This document shows, piece after piece, positions 38,101 through 47,700 of a DNA stretch of 64,000 nt. Position numbers and translations under genes: made by a program. Within the stretch, counting starts at the first letter, position 1. The number at the start of each line of letters is the position of its first letter. Under the pieces are notes generated by a model that was not told where the DNA came from, ran no database searches, and saw only the letters and a list, made by a program, of their open reading frames with translations. Source of the stretch: Aphrocallistes beatrix (taxonomy: Eukaryota > Porifera > Hexactinellida > Sceptrulophora > Aphrocallistidae); assembly GCA_963281255.1 (NCBI GenBank), contig OY725497.1, forward strand, positions 3,340,968 through 3,404,967. Reading direction: 5' to 3'.

Positions 38101-41100
38101 GTAGAGTTTTTGGGGATAGTATTCTCTGATATATTCCCCAAATTATATCCCTCTAGCGCTAGCATGTGTAACTGTGGCGCTAGTACCTTGATGAACGACC
38201 AATCGAGAGATTGAACTTGAGTCACTGCCATGCTCAGGTATCTTAATCTGTTCATCTTTTGAGCTGTTGAACCGTTAATTCCTTCTATCTTGTTTAAGCT
38301 GAGGAGGATTGAGGCGAGGGTGTCCAATGGAAGCCAGTCTAAATCCAAATTTCCGATTTGTTTCCCTAACAACTTCAGATCTGAAACATTCTTCAAATTA
38401 TTCCAAGTTTCTCCAGATCCAGTAGAGATCATGCAACCCTCTACCCAGATCAGATTCAGTTGGTGAGAATCGGACAATAATCCAATATCAAATCTCACTT
38501 CTGGGCTGTCACTGGTGAGATTAAACCTAACTAACTCTTTTATTCCCTTGAAGGAGTCAGTTGGTAGATAGTGAAAGTCATCCAAACTGAGTCTAAATTC
38601 TTCAGTTACATCTTTGAGATGGAATTGTGTCTCGATATCACGAATGCCTGGCATTAGGGTCCAATCAGGATAGACAATGCCTGAGCTGTCCTTTGGTGGC
38701 TCATACGATGCATCAGGTGTTCCCACCTTCAATGTGAGAGTGGTTACTTGCCTTAATTCGTCCTTATTGACATCAGCAGTCACGTTAAAATGGTCGTTTC
38801 CACTTTCTATTATGCAAGTCATTACATTTCCTCCGAATGTGCATATCTTGACGCTCGAACTTGCTTTAACATTGATAAAGAAGAGAGTGAGGATTAACAC
38901 AGATAACAGCATCACTTATTTAGTTTGATCTTCTTTTAATTCCACTGCTCACCCCAGGTATATATGATTATTTCTTTTGCCTATCTTGATGCAATATGAT
39001 ATTGTACATCTAGGTGGACATACCTTCTTCGTTGTGTTCTTATATAACGCTTAGAACTTATCTTTAACTTCCTCTTTTGATACGTATACTATTACTTAGG
39101 AATCTGTTAGCAGAAGTAATGATTTCATCCAAGGAAACTAGCACCAGGATCCATCCCCAATAGGGGCTGATATCATTTGTTTGAAATGAATATTCGCCGA
39201 CATTTTGCTTACTTCCTAATGCTAGTAACAGCTAGTGCTACTACATACTTAGCTAGCATTTAGCATGCTTTTGCTTATTTAATACATTTTAGTTTGGCTC
39301 GATTAACTGCTAGGTTCGATTCATAATTAAGAAGACTGCCAAAGTGGTACGATCTTAACAAATCACCATTAACCACTTTTACAATGCATATAATGGCGAA
39401 ATTAGGAGAAAAATACCCTTCATTTGCACCATAAATCTGAATAATATCTTCCAGTCTTTGGTTTAACTAATTCGAAATGATGTCTTATCCATAGAGAAAA
39501 CAGTTAAGTATGATATTCCAATTATGTTTTGTCTTAAAGTCCAAAAAGTAAACATTTTTTTGAATTTACCCGGTAATAAACATATAATATATTTTAACTA
39601 AATATTTCATACTTTTCGTGTTATAGAAAGAGTAGACTCTTTGATAAAAAATATTCTGCAATATTAAAATTTGTGATTTTTGCTAAAACTAGAATATTCA
39701 TATTTTACATACAACAAGCGCGCTTCGCTTGCTTGTGCTGCGCGGCTGGCGGACACTTTGTGTCCGCCGGAGGCTCCCTTTCGGTCGCCTGGGGTCACAT
39801 TAGTTAATTATAAGGNNNNNNNNNNNNNNNNNNNNNNNNNNNNNNNNNNNNNNNNNNNNNNNNNNNNNNNNNNNNNNNNNNNNNNNNNNNNNNNNNNNNN
39901 NNNNNNNNNNNNNNNNNNNNNNNNNNNNNNNNNNNNNNNNNNNNNNNNNNNNNNNNNNNNNNNNNNNNNNNNNNNNNNNNNNNNNNNNNNNNNNNNNNNN
40001 NNNNNNNNNNNNNNNAATATGTCTCTCAAGTGAGATGTTCGACGTGAGTCTGAATATTATATCTGCTGTACAATGTGCTAATAGACCAATACATTTAAAT
40101 GAACCTTACATCTAGTTGAGTTATGACGAGAGATTCAAGATTGCCAAGAGGGTTTGTGATAAAGTGAACAAGAGGATTCCAGTCGTGGTCGGAGGTACCT
40201 AGTACTAGTAAACAAGTAACACAGCTAGTTTCCTTAGTAGGATTAGACTTATAATATCATACTTCCTGGATAATCTGTAGCTACCTACGAAGGAGGGGTT
40301 AGGAAGCATGTGAACTTCATCAACAGCATTAAGGACTTCGCCACAGCTGCGGTCTTGATTACAAATCAGATATGTGAGATGAAGGAAGTGAGTACAGTTA
40401 ACTTATATTTTAGTATTGTTCTATAGAATTTTTAACTATTGTTACTATGGCCATAGAGTGATGAGACGTGGATAAAGAATGCTCAGACCATTGTGGATGA
40501 GACAGGCGACATTCCTCTCGGTGTGTACGAAACACCACACCCAGAAATCAGGTAAAATCATTTATTTTTTTGGTACATATCTTGGTAATATCTCTATGTA
40601 TCTGTTCCCTTAGACTGCTTAGCCCCAGAGTAGTGGAGTGGATGGTCTCAACGCAGAGGTTCATCTACTACAAGTGTAATAACTCCGACAAAGAGGAAAT
40701 GACGGAAATAATCAAAACTGTGAATGAAATCCCTCAGTCGGGATTGGGGTTGGTTTATAACCAAATTTCTATCCGGCTGAGTCAGGCGAGAAATTTAAAC
40801 GTTCCTAACACCTCATTAGGTTCTACACTGGCCAGAGCATCCTGATGAAGACGGCACTCGATTCAGGCGCAAACGGATACAGTGGAATATCTCTCAACTA
40901 CTTTCCATGGCTCTGTGCTTGGGTGGTCAATAACAGAAAGGACCCCAGAGCAGAGAAAGTGCACAAATTCTTGCTAATCACGAATTCTCTACAAGGTTAT
41001 AAGGTCAGCTCTCATCTTTTCTTTTTTACTGTTCTACTTATCTATATTGATACAGCACCATTTTCCAATACTCTTAGTACCCAACTTCTTGTAAAGTGTA

Positions 41101-41364
41101 TCTGAACAAGTACCATAAAGTACCCTTCCATCCCATCTCTCGCTTCAAGCATAGCACTCTGACAGAGGCCGAGGTGAGCAAATAATCGCTTCTATTTCAA
41201 GACATTATATTGGTCTAAAAATATTTTCTTCTGATTGGAATAGGATACGCATGTACTTATACATTCCTTATGCGTAGGGTTGGTGTCTTGAAGAACTGCA
41301 CTCTCAGATGGAGTCACTTTGTACTGAGTTGGGCATCAACCCTGTTTCTTACTTCGAAGAATAA
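32135..41364 (+). CDS. DHDPS/N-acetylneuraminate lyase family aldolase, with possible mitochondrial presequence
   Basis: Exons seen: 32135-32318, then after a ~7.7 kb intron and a sequence gap, ?-40043, 40116-40194, 40281-40387, 40457-40551, 40614-40748, 40820-41003, 41078-41173, 41278-41364. All phases fit. The sequence follows the class I aldolase barrel of the DapA/NanA family: DGVWPVMLTPF, DYEGLDG, CLSSEMFD|LSYDERFKIA, IPVVVGATYEGG, IPLGVYETPHPEIRLLSP, RFIYYKCNNSD with the candidate Schiff-base Lys, GANGYSGISLNYFPWL. The closest memory is bacterial-type dihydrodipicolinate synthase-family proteins of unknown substrate. The first ~24 residues are Arg/Ser/Thr-rich without acids, like a mitochondrial targeting peptide. 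A second in-frame ATG at 32213 would give a form without it, and another ATG at 32093 is possible. Residues falling in the gap are unknown. Confidence 0.75.
32319..33202. other. Proximal part of the aldolase giant intron
   Basis: It is occupied almost entirely by the interspersed repeat at 32369-33106, followed by the left edge of the duplicated LRR unit from about 33124. No exon of the aldolase was recognised. Confidence 0.6.
32369..33106 (+). repeat. Longer copy of the GC-head/AT-body interspersed repeat
   Basis: It opens ACAAGCGCGCTTCGCTCACTTGCGCTGTGCGG and TTGCGGACACTGCGTGTCC, and its last ~370 bases match the copy in the BLM intron (18540-18838), ending CAATTCGAACAAACAAACAA. Between head and shared body lie about 300 bases missing from the BLM copy, so one copy is internally deleted. 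Confidence 0.65.
33203..35416 (-). CDS. LRR-EGF-mucin-like type I membrane protein, intact copy
   Basis: 737 residues on one exon, antisense inside the aldolase intron. The order is: signal peptide (MMLLSVLILTLFFINVKA), irregular leucine-rich repeats over about residues 100-360, a Cys-containing cap resembling LRRCT (CPCHASYLAAM to CLQNWIKEGKC), two EGF-like Cys clusters (CNETCSS...CNCKEDE and CYQEYDVFECRCEN), and seven tandem 12-residue units TKTPMTLIPANT rich in Thr with Asn-Thr-Thr sites. Then come a Thr-rich stalk, one membrane helix (ITIIIVPIVILIILCILLL) and a short basic tail ending DSDELM. It is probably a heavily glycosylated cell-surface adhesion or recognition protein. No named family is recognised, so its role is unknown. 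Confidence 0.8.
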   Translation of the reverse strand: MMLLSVLILTLFFINVKASSSVKICTFGGNVMTCIIESGNDHFNVTADVNKDELRQVTTLTLKVGTPDASYEPPKDSSGIVYPDWTLMPGIRDIEIQFHLKDVTEEFRLSLDDFHYLPTDSFKGMKELVRFNLTSDSPEVRFDIGLLSDSHQLNLIWVEGCMISTGSGETWNNLKNVSDLKLLGKQIGNLDLDWLPLDTLVSILLSLNKIEGINGSTAQKMNRLRFLSMAVTQVQSLDWSFIKVLAPQLHMLALEGYNLGNISENTIPKNSIIQDLTLTRSANTELIDSYSFTGNHYKSIELGGMENLSRIGNNVASSCYNLFNLKITNMKILRSMPTSLGEEVRPENIQLTNSPMLLEVPATLFQVGVYFNSKLTEANVLGTELDATCPCHASYLAAMSVVGKIEIQANCLQNWIKEGKCQQGENCWSFNKVCNETCSSTSDPFSYDCNCKEDEILLPDQYSCVSRTGCKEEGEYTLHCTDYNVTCYQEYDVFECRCENLEMWDSNKKSCVTNNQIPIVSPSQTTKTPMTLIPANTTKTPMTLIPANTTKTPMTLIPANTTKTPITLIPANTTKTPMTLIPANTTKTPMTLIPANTTKTPMTLIPANTTTKTVPTKSLKTPTKIVPIKTLQTPNHITHTITAKTIRTLTHTNTTHNVTIPKHTNTTQTPNHPTVNAATSSLPSWEITIIIVPIVILIILCILLLVLLYCYKKKKLAAGRVFPRQNSPRLLDSDELM
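33583..33838. repeat. 36-bp coding minisatellite, seven units (copy 1)
   Basis: Plus-strand units of the type TTAGCTGGTATTAAGGTCAT followed by GGGTGTCTTGGTGGTG repeat in register, each encoding 12 stalk residues on the minus strand. Units differ by one or two bases. The duplicate gene has six units. Confidence 0.9.
35417..35692. promoter_or_regulatory. Upstream region of the LRR gene, duplicated with it
   Basis: About 275 bases upstream of the LRR start codon are conserved between copies (35417-35692 and 38916-39194) with few changes, so the putative promoter was duplicated together with the gene. No specific element is recognised. Confidence 0.4.
35693..35766 (+). pseudogene. Fragment of RAB3GAP2 exon 2
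   Basis: Seventy-four bases (TCTGTCCGTCCTCTCCCTCA onward to CCAGGAGGTCA) match 31225-31300 with one 2-base deletion and one C/T change. The source codes SLITSRELLYEFKLRVSQEV. The fragment abuts the end of duplication copy 1 and the truncated mariner element. It has no splice sites of its own and is not functional. Confidence 0.9.
35767..36621 (-). mobile_element. Decayed, truncated mariner-family transposon
   Basis: Read on the minus strand from 36621 it opens CGAGGGGCACGCGGAAAGTT next to a TA (36622-36623), a typical mariner terminus. It then shows fragments of transposase: TTQGISWAVRKIL, LTEDKKRPGS, IITGDET (start of the catalytic core) and LLKDRRTVNAERY, in different frames with stops between. 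The 3' third is missing, cut by the RAB3GAP2 fragment. Orientation and order of motifs agree with a Tc1/mariner transposase. Confidence 0.8.
36707..38915 (-). pseudogene. LRR-EGF-mucin-like membrane protein, frameshifted copy
   Basis: Nearly identical to the intact copy from the signal peptide through the first EGF-like cluster, where the frame closes at 37428 after CHQEQVSL. Compared with copy 1, eleven bases are missing between CCAGGAA and GTGTCACTGT (around 37438-37446). The downstream part (second EGF cluster remainder, six 12-residue stalk units, membrane helix, tail) is otherwise open in the other frame to 36707. As it stands it would yield a secreted 495-residue product lacking stalk and anchor. 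A splice or assembly error could change this, but no intron boundaries fit. Confidence 0.75.
37127..37345. repeat. 36-bp coding minisatellite, six units (copy 2)
   Basis: Same unit as copy 1 with one fewer repeat and one extra Thr codon between units 4 and 5. A neighbouring 39-base stalk segment encoding PTKSLKTPTQIV is also doubled in this copy. Confidence 0.85.
39195..39815. other. Distal part of the aldolase intron up to the gap
   Basis: AT-rich, without recognisable coding sequence, ending at 39717-39815 in a GC-rich repeat end (ACAAGCGCGCTTCGCTTGCT, then CTGGCGGACACTTTGTGTCC) followed by AGTTAATTATAAGG. This matches the left arm of the foldback element at 5175. Confidence 0.6.
39816..40015. 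other. Assembly gap, 200 N
   Basis: Exactly 200 undetermined bases, so the size is a placeholder. The gap begins inside a copy of the foldback repeat and ends inside an aldolase exon (CLSSEMFD). Part of that exon, and perhaps others, is therefore missing. Confidence 0.99.
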
Positions 41365-42086
41365 GAACGAATAAATCTGTGCTACTATTTTCCTGCTAAA
41401 AGGTCTTATTATTATTATTTGTATTAGGATTTCTAATTACTTTCTTAGTTATCGGCGGCTACTGTAGACTTCTCACGAATTTATCCCTTCGATTATAGCT
41501 AATTCATTTTATGTTTTGTTTTTCATGTTTCCTTTCAATTTGAATTTGAATACATAGGTTATTTGATATAAGCAATATTGAACAAATTAAATAAAATTGG
41601 GAAACTTTGATGCGAGACGATCGAACTTTAAGAAACTTGAATATATAGAATTCGATTTGGATTGTTTATTCCAACCCCAAAGCTAACTCAATGGAAATAC
41701 CTAGAAATTGTCATGTCGGAGATGCTTCCTTTGCAAGCGACTATCAATCTTAGTTTTTAATTATTTACTCTTCCAAAAATAATTTCTAAAATATTTGAAA
41801 GATCCCAAAGTAGTATGTTTATCTGACAGGATGCAACACGGGAGAGTAGAACCATTTTTATTTTAAATAAAATTTCATCCAAATCTCGGAAATGTTACTT
41901 TTTATGTTATTCAACTGTTTCTGACCAATCACTTCCTGCAGCTACTCAAATATATTTTCGATTTGACCAACGCGTAAATGTATGTCATGTTAAATTCCCT
42001 GAAATGCTCTGTATGTATTACAAAATCCTCCTCTGCCTTCCCTGGCAATTCCCCTGCCGTGTTTTTACATTCACAACATTTAAGTT
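41365..42086. other. Spacer between the aldolase gene and NAA35
   Basis: AT-rich sequence with no recognised repeat, RNA gene or exon. Confidence 0.5.
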
Positions 42087-44300
42087 ATGGCTAACAGAGA
42101 TAATGCATTAGATCCATCGGAGCAAGTAGAAGCACCATGTACAGATGTATCTTCGCTTCCGTGCAAACCTACTACTACAGATCAAGGTCCCCAGTACAGT
42201 GATGCTGCTAGCAACTGTCATTCATTGACACCTGAATTATTAGACACACACAGCGAGTATCTGGATATCTCAGAAGAGTTCAGATATGCATGCCAGGAGC
42301 TGGATTTGGGAGAGATGGTCCACGTGGACAAATTCACTCTTCTTGATGCGATGTCAGCTATTGAGCTATCAGAGAAGAAGCAAGAAGAGACGAGTGCAAG
42401 TTCGGAGGATATCTGTATAAATCAGGACATGCCGGTCACTGAGGTGCTGGCAGTCCTAGACCAGCTGTTGTGCTGTGTGGGTACGTGGTTGCAAGGCAAC
42501 ACGCTACTGCAAACTGTGTTCTCCTTCTCTCTTGCCAGCTGTACTGACCGGATTGAGAATGTCTACATCAGATCTTTCACGCGAATGCTCGTCAAACTGA
42601 TGTTCTACTTCAAGGAGACGGTCAGACAAGCTGGCGTGCAGGAGGAGGAGGATGCGATGGACATGTGCTTAGACAGCTCATTTCTTGAGAATATGTCTAT
42701 TGCTGAAATCCAGAAAGAGCTCGAGGGTTCAATAGAGACGTTCTGTAAGCTTAAAAATATCCCCACTCCCCGTCCCATGTCAGAGCAAGAGGGGGGAGAC
42801 ATCTCTGAAGACGAGAGTCTTGTTTTGAGACTTCGGCTGATTCTTGTACTGTTCACAGTCGCCTATCAGCTGGACCGGTTTCCAGATCTCAGACAGGTCG
42901 AGATGGCTCAAACTCTTCTCAAGGACAATTTGAAACTGTTGGATTTAGTCATCAACAGTCACATTTGCGCCACTGAAGTATCTGACTGGCGGAGGTACGG
43001 TTTCCAGTCGACTGACCTAACTCTACTCCCCCCGAACCCTCGCAAAACAGCCATCCTTCCTTTCTTAGAGTCCACTGGCATTCTCAGAGCGGCTTTTGAA
43101 GATCTACTCTCAGTCATCGCAATCGTGGCAGGAGCGGACAGCTTCAGACCAATATTTGTTAGTTTTTCTTCATTCTCTAAAGATCCTACGGACAAGTGTC
43201 GTCCCAATATCCTGGCTCGTTCTTACTTCAAGCTAATGATCTACTATAACAAAAAATTACTTGGAAATTACGACTTCGAAGTGTGTCTAAGAGATGAGCT
43301 GAAGTATTTCTGCAACCCACCCTCACTCAGCTCCAGCTCCAAGATTTCCTCAAAAATACAAGTCCGCAAGTTGGTCAGTCAGTTCCTGTCTCGTGTTCAG
43401 GGCGCCTTAGTGGAAATAATGCACTATTTGTGTATGAGTCGAGCTCGACAATTCCAAATCCTGCAACAGAATCTCTTCATTACTCTCTCCCAGCTTCTGA
43501 GTGAGGCTGACGGGTTTGACTGTCAGATGCACAAAATCGGAGAGCAAGTAGCTCCTCCAGAGAGTCACATTGGCTACTTCGTTTCTTGGGTTCTCTACCA
43601 CATCCTTCAGATCATGACGGACTACCTACAACTTGGGTTTGAGTATGACTTGTATAGCCTCTTCGAGTTCCACTACATATTCTGGTACCTGGAGTATTTG
43701 ATGGGGTGCAAGCAGTCTTGTCTGGAAATGTCGCAAAACCTGCTGACTGTTACAACAGAACCGACACTGAAGAAAGGAAAGGGGAGTAGTCATAAAAAGC
43801 GCAATAGAAAGGATTTTAATTTTAGAATTCAGGTTTTTGAAGGTGAGAAGATCTATCTGAACTCCCTCAGATTGTTATGTATCGGCTACCTCCGAGCTAT
43901 GGAGGCTTTGACACTAGCTAACAAGGTTAAAATACCCTCTTTTGATTTTGGGAAAAGAGAGTTTTGTTTCGAACAAAGATTTTTCCCATTTTCCCACCTG
44001 TCGACTCCCAAACCTCTGCTCTACGAGAAGTATGCCGCCAACTCCAATATCGAGCAGTTGAATCCGAAGGACAGGGACAAGATGTTCCAGTCCTCTGCCA
44101 AACACTTCCAGGTTGCTAAGACCAGTTTAGAGAAGTATGAAGGATCCTTTACTTCGGAAATTGAGAAAGTTTTGAAAGTTACAAAAATGAATATAGTGAC
44201 CATGAATCTAGCTGCTTCAGGCCACAAAATGAACACACCTGATCCTCCAGAGTTTGATTTTTCTTTATCGAAAAATTTTCCCATAATCCGTTTGAAATAG
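42087..44300 (+). CDS. NAA35: NatC N-terminal acetyltransferase auxiliary subunit
   Basis: This 737-residue single-exon protein is collinear with NAA35/MAK10 (about 725 residues). Matching blocks are YLDISEEFRYACQELDLGEM, LLDAMSAIELSEKK, VLDQLLCCVGTWLQGNTLLQTVF, FCEF-equivalent FVSFSSFSKDP, SWVLYHILQIMTDYLQLGFEYDLYS, FEFHYIFWYLEYLMG, FEQRFFPFSHLSTPKPLLYE and the C-terminal PPEFDFSLSKNFPIIRLK. NAA35 is the large scaffold of the ribosome-associated NatC complex with catalytic NAA30 and NAA38, acetylating N-termini of the Met-Leu/Ile/Phe type. The usual DPKMDAG motif after the AMSAIE block is degenerate here (SEKKQEE). The N-terminal 55 residues are Ser/Thr-rich and not conserved. Confidence 0.93.
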   Translation: MANRDNALDPSEQVEAPCTDVSSLPCKPTTTDQGPQYSDAASNCHSLTPELLDTHSEYLDISEEFRYACQELDLGEMVHVDKFTLLDAMSAIELSEKKQEETSASSEDICINQDMPVTEVLAVLDQLLCCVGTWLQGNTLLQTVFSFSLASCTDRIENVYIRSFTRMLVKLMFYFKETVRQAGVQEEEDAMDMCLDSSFLENMSIAEIQKELEGSIETFCKLKNIPTPRPMSEQEGGDISEDESLVLRLRLILVLFTVAYQLDRFPDLRQVEMAQTLLKDNLKLLDLVINSHICATEVSDWRRYGFQSTDLTLLPPNPRKTAILPFLESTGILRAAFEDLLSVIAIVAGADSFRPIFVSFSSFSKDPTDKCRPNILARSYFKLMIYYNKKLLGNYDFEVCLRDELKYFCNPPSLSSSSKISSKIQVRKLVSQFLSRVQGALVEIMHYLCMSRARQFQILQQNLFITLSQLLSEADGFDCQMHKIGEQVAPPESHIGYFVSWVLYHILQIMTDYLQLGFEYDLYSLFEFHYIFWYLEYLMGCKQSCLEMSQNLLTVTTEPTLKKGKGSSHKKRNRKDFNFRIQVFEGEKIYLNSLRLLCIGYLRAMEALTLANKVKIPSFDFGKREFCFEQRFFPFSHLSTPKPLLYEKYAANSNIEQLNPKDRDKMFQSSAKHFQVAKTSLEKYEGSFTSEIEKVLKVTKMNIVTMNLAASGHKMNTPDPPEFDFSLSKNFPIIRLK

Positions 44301-44742
44301 ACTAGACAATAGTAAACTTTCGCATTTGTTTTGGGATTATTGGTTTATCTAGATGAGTACTTGATAGACCACATTTAGAGAATTCGGATTGTATAATCAT
44401 ATTCAAATTTTAGTTTTTATCTTATTTTATTTGAGCCTCAGATTGTAATTGTAGGAATTCCCTATATTTTGAGGCGAGAATGATAGGAATGGTCTCATTT
44501 TGAAATTAAATTGTGTTCAGCAGCTCAATTTTAATTCAACAGCTCCGTACTTGAAATCTGGGATTTGTAAGGATTTATTATTTAGGAATTATTTGCTTTC
44601 GCTAACATTAGAATTCCGAATGAATTAAAGCTGTAATACTTGTACGTATTACTGTATATAATTTTGTATATAATTTGTAGAATTTTGTTTACAAATTTAT
44701 ACCATTTCATTGATAAGCTTGAGAGACTAGTCATTCAGCTGG
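44301..44742. other. Spacer between NAA35 and MCM8
   Basis: AT-rich, no recognisable feature; it should contain the NAA35 3' UTR and the MCM8 promoter. Confidence 0.5.
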
Positions 44743-47700
44743 ATGTCAACAGGAAACTGGAGGGGATATGGCGGCGGATGGCGGGGGAATTGGAGAGGAA
44801 GATTTTATAATACATCTGGAAGCTACTCCGGGATTAATAATCCCAGCTACACCGGGAGAGCTACTCCTGGCAACACCACCCCTACACACTCCTACGACAC
44901 AAATCTAACACCTACTCTCACGCCAGCCTCCAGCCCGTTCATCGGCAGCATCCCCAGCATCAGCGAGATGCAGGTGATGCGACAGAGAGAACTCGAGGCT
45001 TGCCCCTTCGAAGCTTGGGAGGTCTATCTGCCTAGCGCATGCTATGAGTCCTGTGGGAGAACAGAACTAATTATTACTACATTTTTGAGGTTTTTCTCAG
45101 AGTTTTTTAGCAAAGAACAGTTGGATGAGATAGAAGCAAGCAGAGTGATTCATTTAGATTTTGATGAGTTGATTTACGATCCTGATCTCCTCTCAGAGAT
45201 CCCAACCATCGCTGATCTATTCCGAGATGATCCGGATCAGATTATAGGCACCATATGCCTGGCAGTGGATCAGATCCTAACGAATAAGACTGTGAGTTCA
45301 GTCTCCAGCTGTGAAAAGAGTCGGTTGTCCACCCGACTGTACAACTTCTCCCCCGTCACCTCACTCAAATCCTTGAGAGCTTCTCAATACGGGAAATGTG
45401 TTTCCGTGAGAGGAACCGTGCTCCGCCTAACCAATATCAAACCTCACATCACGAGGATGGCTTTCCTGTGTGCTACGTGTAGAGGAGTGCAAGTGAGCGC
45501 CGTACCCTCTTTTATGTGCTGTATGTTGTACTGCCATATTAATATCTGCCTGTCTAGGTTCTGCCCTTCACTGAAGGTAAATACGTTTCACCAACCAAGT
45601 GTCCGTCACGAAGTTGCAGAAGCAAATCCTTCTTCCCCTTGAAGAGTTCTCCTCTCACAGAGTCAGTACCCCTGCAGAGCCTGTGGGTGCAGGAACAGGA
45701 GGGGGTGGGGACTGGAGAGGGGATGGGGAAGGTAGCTAGGAGCATTGAGTGCGAGCTGACAGGGGATCTAGTGGACTCATGTCTACCTGGGGACTTTGTT
45801 ACTGTAACTGCTGTCGTTAAGGCTGTCAGTGGAGAACAGACAAGGTAGTGACCTGAATACTTGTACAAGAACTCCTTTGTAAAGTAACACATTTTAATCA
45901 CAAAACTTATACTTTTTGGATAGCCCTTAATTATTGAGTATTTGCAAAATTGAGAATACAAAAGCATTCCAAACTTTTGACTGTACATTCATTTTGCTTT
46001 TCTAGAAGTTCCAAAGAGCGCACTACGCAGCTGATCTATCTCAAGGCTATCTCTATTAGCCAGACGAAGTTTGGGAATGACTTACTCTATAACTCAGAAT
46101 TGAGTCAGTTTACCTTAGAGTCCGTACTGGAGCTAGGAAAAATTCCATCACTGTTCAAACTCATTGTCAACTCACTCTGTCCCAACGTGTATGGCCACGA
46201 GATGGTAAAAGCCGGGCTAATCCTGTGCCAGTTCGGAGGTGTCACTAAGCAACAGTGTCGCCAGCTGATTTCTACCCGCGGGGAGATTCACACCTTACTA
46301 ATCGGAGATCCAGGTCAGGGTAAGAGTCAGCTGCTACAGGAGACAGCTGCTCTAGCGCCTAAAGGAGTGTTTGTGTGTGGAAATACGGCCACTGCATCAA
46401 GCCTCACTGTCTCTGTAACAAAGGTACGATCTCCTCTTAACTCCTAACACATCGTTACATATCATATATGTTATAAGACTGTACTACATCTTACAGGAAG
46501 CGGGAGGAGGGGGCGACTACGTGTTAGAGGCGGGAGCTCTTGTCCTGGGGGATTGTGGGAATTGTTGCATTGATGAGTTTGAAAAACTGAGTGGCCAGCA
46601 CCAATGTCTAATTGAAGCAATGGACCTGCAGAGTGTTAACCTCCTTAAGGCAGGGATTGGTTGCAACTTGAAAGCTCGCACCTCCATCGTAGCTGCTGCT
46701 AGTCCTAGTGGAGGCCATTACAACAGGGCCAAGTCAGTGGCTGAGAATATCCGAGTGAATAGCTCTATCCTTTCCAGGTCTGTGCCATTATTACTTAAGA
46801 TTGATTATCTATAACCTACAAGTAGTAATTCTGTTAAAAATGATGTCTTTAGTTCGCCGGCTATGCTACTGTAGTACATGTCTAACCAGGGCTACCTCCG
46901 TAACGGTTACCCTCTAAAACCCTAAATGTAATGAATTAATCTATTTTTACTGTGGTATGATGTTTGTGTGAGTATTGAAGACTTTTCTTTCAAAATGGAT
47001 CAGAGAATTTATCATCTCCATGAATCTGTGAGTAAAATTCGTTATAGCTTCTCGTATCACTTATTGCTGTAGGTTAATAATTTCATATAATAACTCCGAC
47101 ATCGTAGGAATGACATGCTATCAATAAAGTACTTATTTCGTGTCAGGTTAGTACGTATGTATCAGCTGTCTAGAAGCCGCTATCTTATCACCTCGCCACA
47201 TTGAAGGTCATGTACTTAATTACATCATGCTTATTATTATCTCTACCCTGCAGACTTGACTTCGCCGTTTATACCCTAAACTACTTCCAATTCCACCGCC
47301 CTTCTCACTGTGTTAACTCCTAGTATTGATCTATAGAGATAATTAACTTAAATTAGTCTTTTTTTCTTTCATTAAATTCATTGAAGTGATTATTACTTTG
47401 AATCCCAAATATGCAAATCTAGTTAGTAGTTTAATTTTACACACAAACAAGATGCAATTCCCTACTTGGCAGCATCTTGTGTTTAAGATTTATGTATTCC
47501 AGCATTGTAATGGAATAATAGTTTAAGAGAAGCCCTCGTAGGGTAGGATATTTCTAATGAATCGAATTGTTGGTTGTAGAACTGAATTGACCATTTAGAA
47601 CTTCACTCCATGTGGCAATAGGCCAGTGAATGGTTTGTCTCTGCACACTGGCTGATCCATTTAGACTAGCATTATATAAGAACAGACGTAGTGAGCTGAA

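Larger units (their letters stand above)
36628..39194. repeat. Segmental duplication, copy 2
   Basis: This is the second copy of the 2.57 kb unit described at 33124-35692, in the same orientation. Its right end joins unrelated sequence after TGAAATGAATATTC. Confidence 0.85.

Noticed and set aside
36707-39194. Copy 2 of the LRR unit as a misplaced haplotype
   Set aside because: Not excluded, but the flanks differ on both sides and a specific mariner/RAB3GAP2 junction separates the copies, so a real tandem duplication is the better reading.
39680-40033. Frames running through the run of N
   Set aside because: These are artefacts of undetermined bases.
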